DNA from: JBDNJM01 sp041687755
GTDB lineage: Bacteria; Planctomycetota; UBA1135; GCA-002686595
Assembly: GCA_041687755.1 (NCBI GenBank)
Contig: JBDNJM010000140.1
Coordinates: forward strand, 1-9,509
Direction: 5' to 3'
DNA: 9,509 nt
The notes beneath the pieces are model-generated. The model was not told the DNA's origin. It did not search any database and worked only from the letters and a program-made list of their open reading frames with translations. Positions within the stretch are counted from its first letter, which is position 1, and every line of letters begins with the position of its first letter. Shown here one piece after another: positions 6,065 to 9,509 of the stretch. Both the position numbers and the translations under genes were made by a program.

Positions 6065-6340
6065 TCAGGCCTTCAGCCGGTAGAGGAACGCGAGCGTCTC
6101 GGCGACGGCCGTGAACAGCTCGGTTGGAATCTCGTCGAGCAGCTCGACCGCTTCCAGCAGCTCGACGAGGTCGCCGTCCTCGACGACCGGGATGTCGGCC
6201 TCGGCGGAGATCGCTAGGATCCGTTCGGCCAGCTCGCCGCGCCCCTTGGCCACGACCTGCGGAGCGGCCATCTCGTCGGCCGTGTAGCGCAGGGCGACCG
6301 CACGCGCGGGCCGCACCTCATCGATGCCAGGACGCTTCAC
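6065..6340 (-). CDS. FlhB C-terminal-domain-like protein (FlhX/YlqH type)
   Basis: The product is 91 residues with a GTG start at 6340. It matches the cytoplasmic C-terminal part of FlhB/YscU export-switch proteins downstream of the cleavage site: 'AVALRYTADEMAAPQVVAKG' (14-33), 'LAERILAISAEADIPVVED' (38-55), and 'IPTELFTAVAETLAFLYRLK' (71-90). It has no membrane segments and lacks the NPTH autocleavage motif, so it is not FlhB itself. Stand-alone forms of this domain (FlhX, B. subtilis YlqH) are known and can substitute for the cleaved FlhB fragment in some bacteria. The start overlaps the stop of the preceding FliK-like gene as GTGA, so the two are translationally coupled. The protein probably acts in the cytosol at a flagellar-type export gate. 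An independent role, away from flagella, cannot be excluded. Confidence 0.9.
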   Translation of the reverse strand: MKRPGIDEVRPARAVALRYTADEMAAPQVVAKGRGELAERILAISAEADIPVVEDGDLVELLEAVELLDEIPTELFTAVAETLAFLYRLKA

Positions 6341-7662
6341 GCCACACGGTCCAGGCTGGGCGGGGCCGGGCGCTCGGGCGCCAGCTCGAGTCCGGGGCTT
6401 GAACGCGCCCCGGCGGGATCGAGCAGGAAGTTGAGTCGCTGCACTCGCCCGGTGGCCTCCAGCAGCTCGCGCAGCTCGCCGGCGGCGCGCTCGGCCGCCT
6501 CCAGCGCGTGCTGCTCGGCGAAGCGCAGGGTCAGGGAGAAGCGCCCGTCAAGCCCCAACGCATCGACCCGCACGGGTCCCGTGTGCGTGAACTCCACGCC
6601 GAACGCCATGCGCTGCAGACCGCCGGAGCGGGCAACCGCCTGCGGCTGCAGGGCGAACCATGCGGGCTGCTCGGCGTGCGGCAGCGGCAGGTGCACGATC
6701 TGCGGCTCGCCCTGATCGGCGCGCGCCGCATTGGTGCGCGACTCCGCCGCTTGGGCCTCCACCTGGGAGCGGGCCGCCGTCGCGAGTTCATCGGTGCCCG
6801 ACTCCACGAGCGCGCGCAGGGACGCCGCACCTCGCTTGAGGGCCGCCGCCAGCGGCTTGCGGCGCTGGGCGTACGGACCGTCGGAGGCGAGCGCGAGGCT
6901 CGGCAGCAGACGCGCGAGCAGCTCGGCTCCGCCGGCCGGCAGGGCGCTCGCGGTGCGCAGCCGGGCCAGCAGCTGGACGAGTTGTTCTGGCGTTTGGGCC
7001 GAGCCGCCCGCGCCAGCCGACGCGAGCCGCCCGCGCAGGCCCGCCGCAAGCTGCAGCAGCAGGCGGCCGGCGTCGTTGGCTGCGCTCCCGGGCAGCGGAA
7101 CTCCAGCGGCCAGAGCGGCCGGCCCGGCAGCCGGGTCGGCACCCGGCAGCCCGGCGCTGGGCACCGGCTGGAGCTCCACCTGCGCGGGTGCTCCGACCTC
7201 CAGGACCGCCAGCAGGGTGCTGCTGCCGATCGCCGGGCGGGAACTGCCGAGCGCCACCCGCGCGGGCGCGGCCCCGCGGCCCCCGTCGATCAGCAGGGCC
7301 GCGTCCGGAAAGCGCGCGACCACCTGGGACGTGCGCGGCCCGCTGGCGGTGCCGGGCAGCACGCCCTCGCTCCCCGGCCCGAGCACTTGCACGAGCGGCA
7401 GCTTGGCCGCCTTCAGCACCCGAGCCTCGACCCGCGCACCGGCGGCGGGCGCCGGCCCGTCCGCCCGCACGACCAGCTCGGCGCGCCCCACCGCGAGGCG
7501 CAGGGTGCCGGCCTCGTCGCCGGGCCGCGAAGGCACGGTCAGAGCCTGCAGCCGGGCCCCGACGCGCTCGACAGCCCGCTCGATCGCTTGGCCGGGCTCG
7601 GCGACCGGCCCGCGGGCGGGGCCCTGGGTCGTGCTGGGGTCGGTTCGTAATCCGGTGTTCAT
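6337..7662 (-). CDS. FliK-like hook-length-control-domain protein
   Basis: The product is 441 residues from an ATG at 7662, preceded by GGAGG with 6-base spacing. The frame stays open far upstream, antisense to the sulfatase gene, but the ribosome site fixes this start. Residues 1-320 are Ala/Gly/Arg/Pro-rich and low in aromatics; parts look beta-rich (about 50-165) and parts helical (195-315). The last 120 residues are more ordered: 'IVHLPLPHAEQPAWFAL' and then 'GVEFTHTGPVRVDALGLDGRFSLTLRF', followed by a helix and 'LLEATGRVQRLNFLLDP'. This strand-strand-helix layout resembles the FliK C-terminal (Flg_hook) domain, which in flagella tells FlhB to switch substrate from hook to filament. Coupling to an FlhB-C-like gene by GTGA strongly supports the call and mirrors ylqG-ylqH. 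The N-terminal part shows no family I recognise. It is probably a cytosolic or exported measuring or regulatory partner of the export apparatus. Confidence 0.85.
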   Translation of the reverse strand: MNTGLRTDPSTTQGPARGPVAEPGQAIERAVERVGARLQALTVPSRPGDEAGTLRLAVGRAELVVRADGPAPAAGARVEARVLKAAKLPLVQVLGPGSEGVLPGTASGPRTSQVVARFPDAALLIDGGRGAAPARVALGSSRPAIGSSTLLAVLEVGAPAQVELQPVPSAGLPGADPAAGPAALAAGVPLPGSAANDAGRLLLQLAAGLRGRLASAGAGGSAQTPEQLVQLLARLRTASALPAGGAELLARLLPSLALASDGPYAQRRKPLAAALKRGAASLRALVESGTDELATAARSQVEAQAAESRTNAARADQGEPQIVHLPLPHAEQPAWFALQPQAVARSGGLQRMAFGVEFTHTGPVRVDALGLDGRFSLTLRFAEQHALEAAERAAGELRELLEATGRVQRLNFLLDPAGARSSPGLELAPERPAPPSLDRVA

Positions 7663-7668
7663 GGGATG

Positions 7669-7673
7669 CCTCC
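7669..7673 (-). promoter_or_regulatory. Shine-Dalgarno site of the FliK-like gene
   Basis: Read on the minus strand, GGAGG (within CCGGAGGC) stands six bases before the ATG at 7662. It is the only strong ribosome-binding site I see in the window, and it settles the start of a frame that otherwise stays open for another 390 codons. Confidence 0.75.
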
Positions 7674-7719
7674 GGTAGGATCGGAGCCTGCGGGGCCGAC
7701 TTGAGCCCGGCCTCGAAAA

Positions 7720-9402
7720 ATGCTCCGCCCCCCTATCCCCCGGCTCCGTCCCGGCATCCCGCAGCAGCGGCCCCCAAGCCCCGGGCCGCCCGCGTGGGCC
7801 GCTCGCCCGCTCCTCCTGATCCTGGCCCTGCTGGCCACAGGCTGCGCGCCCGAGCCCCTGCCGACCGCCCTCGGCGCCACCCTGATCTCGGTGGACACCC
7901 TGCGCGCGGACCGCCTCGGGGCCTGGGGGCACGCGCGCGACACCTCGCCGGGGCTCGACCGCCTGGCCGCCGACGGCGTGCGCTTCGAGGAGTGCTTCTC
8001 CCCCACCTCCTGGACCCTGCCCGCGCACCTCTCGATGCTGACGGGCCTCGCGATCAGCGTCCACGGCGTGGACGACGAGCGCCTGTGGAACGTGGTCGGG
8101 CAACCCGGCGCCCCCTCGAGCGTGCCGCTGCGCGGGACCTTCCTGCCCGAGCTGCTGGAGGCCGAGGGCTTCCGCACCGCCGGCTTCTACTCCTGGAAGT
8201 ACCTCGAGCCGCGCTTCGGCTTCGGCCGCGGGTTCGAGACCTACGAACGCGAGGGCCGCAGCATCTACGACGACCCCAAGCTCTACCAGCGCTACCAGGC
8301 CCTGCGCGACGCGGGCGAAGAAGACGAGATCGCGGTCTGGCGGGCGGCCGCCCCCGAGCTGTTCCAGTTCGACGAACCGCGCGATGACCGGCTCGTCGAC
8401 CGCGGGCTCGGCTGGCTCGACGACCTGCTTGCCGAGGCCGGCGGCGACACCGCGCAACTCGCTCCGTTCTTCCTGTTCCTGCACCTGTTCGACCCCCACG
8501 ACTCCTACGTCCCGCCGCCGCCGTTCGACGCGGCGTTCACCGACCCCGACTACGCAGGCCCCGTGACGGGCCGCGAAATCGTCAACCTGCGCCTCATCGG
8601 AGACAGCCTGCGACCGGCCGACCTCGAGCAACTGAACGCGCTGTACGAGGGCGAGATCGCCTGGTGCGACAGCCAGATCCAACGGTTCGTCGAGGGCCTC
8701 GAGGTCCGCGGCCTGGCGAACGACACGATCCTGAGCGTGACGAGCGACCACGGGGAGGAGTTCTTCGAGCACGGCTCGATCACCCACCGCGCCAACGTCT
8801 ACCGCGAGACGACCCACGTGCCGTGGATCCTGCACTGGCCCGCAGGCCTGAAGCGCGCGCGCGTCGTGTCCGGCCCGGTGGGCGTCGTCGACATCGCGCC
8901 GACGCTGCTCGGGCTGCTCGGACTCGACGTCCCCAGCGACCTGAGCGGCCGGGACCTGACCGCGACGGCGCGCGGCCTGGAGCCGAACGCCTCACATCCG
9001 TACACGAGCCTGGTGCAAATCTTCCAGGGCGACTACAGCCCCGCGCGCCACACGGTGCTGCGCCGCGACGGCCTCGAGTTCTACCAGGCGTTCGAGAACG
9101 GCAAGCGCACGCAGCTCGCGCTGTTCGAGCGCAGCGAACCGGACGGCGAGCTGGTCGGCCGCGACCTGCAGCCCGACGACCCCGCTGCACTCGCGATGTT
9201 GGCCGAGCTCGAGGAGCTCAAGGACGAGTACCGCCGCCAGCGCGCGGTGGCGCGCCCGCGCGCGACCCAGGGCGGCCGGCTCAGCGCGGCGGAGCTGGCG
9301 GAGCTAGAGGCGCTGGGGTACGCGAGCGCGGGCGAGCAGGGTGCGACCGGATCGAGCATCGAGCGCCTCGCGATCGATGGCGGCATCTGGCCCGACCGCT
9401 GA
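7720..9402 (+). CDS. Lipoprotein sulfatase/alkaline-phosphatase-superfamily hydrolase
   Basis: The product is 560 residues. A long proline-rich N-region (1-29) precedes a hydrophobic stretch and lipobox LATGC (Cys42), so it is probably a lipid-anchored periplasmic or surface enzyme. The sulfatase core starts at once: 'LISVDTLRADRLGAWG' (Asp59, first metal ligand), 'TSPGLDRLAADGVRF', then 'TSWTLPAHLSMLTG' at the nucleophile site, 'FFLFLHLFDPHDSYVPPPPF' (251-269), 'TSDHGEEFFEHG' (Asp343/His344, metal site) and 'HVPWILHWP'. The C-terminal 'LSAAELAELEALGYASA' is the tail typical of this branch. Where classical sulfatases have C-x-P-S-R with formylglycine, this has T-L-P-A-H (Thr99). The substrate may therefore be a phosphate, phosphonate or sulfate ester; it cannot be told. 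It is divergent from the FliK-like gene with a 57-base gap. No Shine-Dalgarno is seen (GAAAAATG context). A large palindrome follows the stop by 26 bases. Confidence 0.94.
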   Translation: MLRPPIPRLRPGIPQQRPPSPGPPAWAARPLLLILALLATGCAPEPLPTALGATLISVDTLRADRLGAWGHARDTSPGLDRLAADGVRFEECFSPTSWTLPAHLSMLTGLAISVHGVDDERLWNVVGQPGAPSSVPLRGTFLPELLEAEGFRTAGFYSWKYLEPRFGFGRGFETYEREGRSIYDDPKLYQRYQALRDAGEEDEIAVWRAAAPELFQFDEPRDDRLVDRGLGWLDDLLAEAGGDTAQLAPFFLFLHLFDPHDSYVPPPPFDAAFTDPDYAGPVTGREIVNLRLIGDSLRPADLEQLNALYEGEIAWCDSQIQRFVEGLEVRGLANDTILSVTSDHGEEFFEHGSITHRANVYRETTHVPWILHWPAGLKRARVVSGPVGVVDIAPTLLGLLGLDVPSDLSGRDLTATARGLEPNASHPYTSLVQIFQGDYSPARHTVLRRDGLEFYQAFENGKRTQLALFERSEPDGELVGRDLQPDDPAALAMLAELEELKDEYRRQRAVARPRATQGGRLSAAELAELEALGYASAGEQGATGSSIERLAIDGGIWPDR

Positions 9403-9428
9403 GCTGTCGCGCTGTGGGAAGGATACGG

Positions 9429-9509
9429 TGCCAGGCACGTTTTCACCGGCTTGGTGGCCTCTGCGGCTACGCCGCAGAGGCCACCAAGCCGGTGAAAACG
9501 TGCCTGGCA
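9429..9509. repeat. Terminal 81-base palindrome with a GTGCCAGGCAC core
   Basis: Bases 9429-9467 and 9471-9509 are perfect reverse complements (39 bases each) around the centre TAC. The left arm begins with the smaller palindrome GTGCCAGGCAC (9428-9438), then GTTTTCACCGGC; the right arm repeats these in inverse order and is cut by the window edge. So the true symmetry may reach further left through GGATACG. GTGCCAGGCAC-type palindromes are, in my general knowledge, common intergenic repeats in environmental bacteria, often next to REP-associated tyrosine (IS200-like) transposases; no transposase is seen here. The element may also end sulfatase transcription. Because the window stops at the end of the palindrome, an assembly or amplification fold-back is a real alternative. 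Confidence 0.9.

Noticed and set aside
5222..6217. 331-codon plus-strand open frame opposite pdxA
   Set aside because: Ser/Arg/Ala-rich shadow translation; the minus strand encodes all PdxA motifs.
7663..8835. Upstream extension of the FliK-like frame to 832 residues
   Set aside because: The extension runs antisense through the sulfatase-family gene, while a good GGAGG site stands before the ATG at 7662.
1..9509. CRISPR array, phage, toxin-antitoxin or biosynthetic cluster
   Set aside because: No spaced direct repeats, integrase, phage structural genes, small gene pairs of toxin type or biosynthetic enzymes are visible.

Overview
The window is GC-rich bacterial DNA with seven well-supported protein genes. 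Two exported lipoproteins, a large secreted or anchored beta-repeat protein and flagellar-type export components indicate a diderm (Gram-negative-type) bacterium, probably capable of motility. The long carboxypeptidase-regulatory-like repeat protein, the lipoprotein sulfatase-family enzyme ending in an 'ALGYA' tail and the near absence of Shine-Dalgarno sites fit Planctomycetota best. Myxococcota or Acidobacteriota remain possible. This placement is inference from gene style; no rRNA or marker gene is present.

Layout. Bases 1-558 hold no secure gene: several GC-rich hairpins, an open frame running in from the left edge (to 173) that may be the 3' end of an upstream gene, a short stretch with coding-like third positions, and a C-rich tract abutting the first start codon. 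Plus-strand genes follow: a 984-residue multi-repeat beta-sandwich protein (559-3513) and a VOC/glyoxalase-fold protein (3665-4054), each followed by a strong hairpin. A minus-strand block then runs from right to left: a FliK-like protein (7662-6337), an FlhB-C-terminal-like protein (6340-6065, overlapping the first by GTGA), pdxA (6036-5050) and a lipoprotein MsrA (4960-4184). Divergent from the FliK-like gene, 57 bases away, is a lipoprotein sulfatase/phosphatase-family enzyme (7720-9402). The window ends exactly inside a near-perfect palindrome (9429-9509) with 39-base arms and a 3-base centre, carrying a GTGCCAGGCAC core. It is either a REP/IS-type mobile repeat or a fold-back produced in assembly.

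Functional links. The FliK-like/FlhB-like pair is translationally coupled and resembles the Bacillus subtilis ylqG-ylqH pair, so the two proteins probably act together on a flagellar-type export gate. pdxA follows 28 bases later and may share the transcript, although a -10-like box sits directly before its start. MsrA, the sulfatase-like enzyme and the 984-residue protein are predicted to face the periplasm or cell surface. No complete known defence, biosynthetic or CRISPR system is present. The most unusual items are the terminal palindrome, the substitutions at two PdxA substrate-contact positions, the sulfatase-fold enzyme with a threonine in place of the usual cysteine, and the G-quadruplex-type tract at the start of the large gene.
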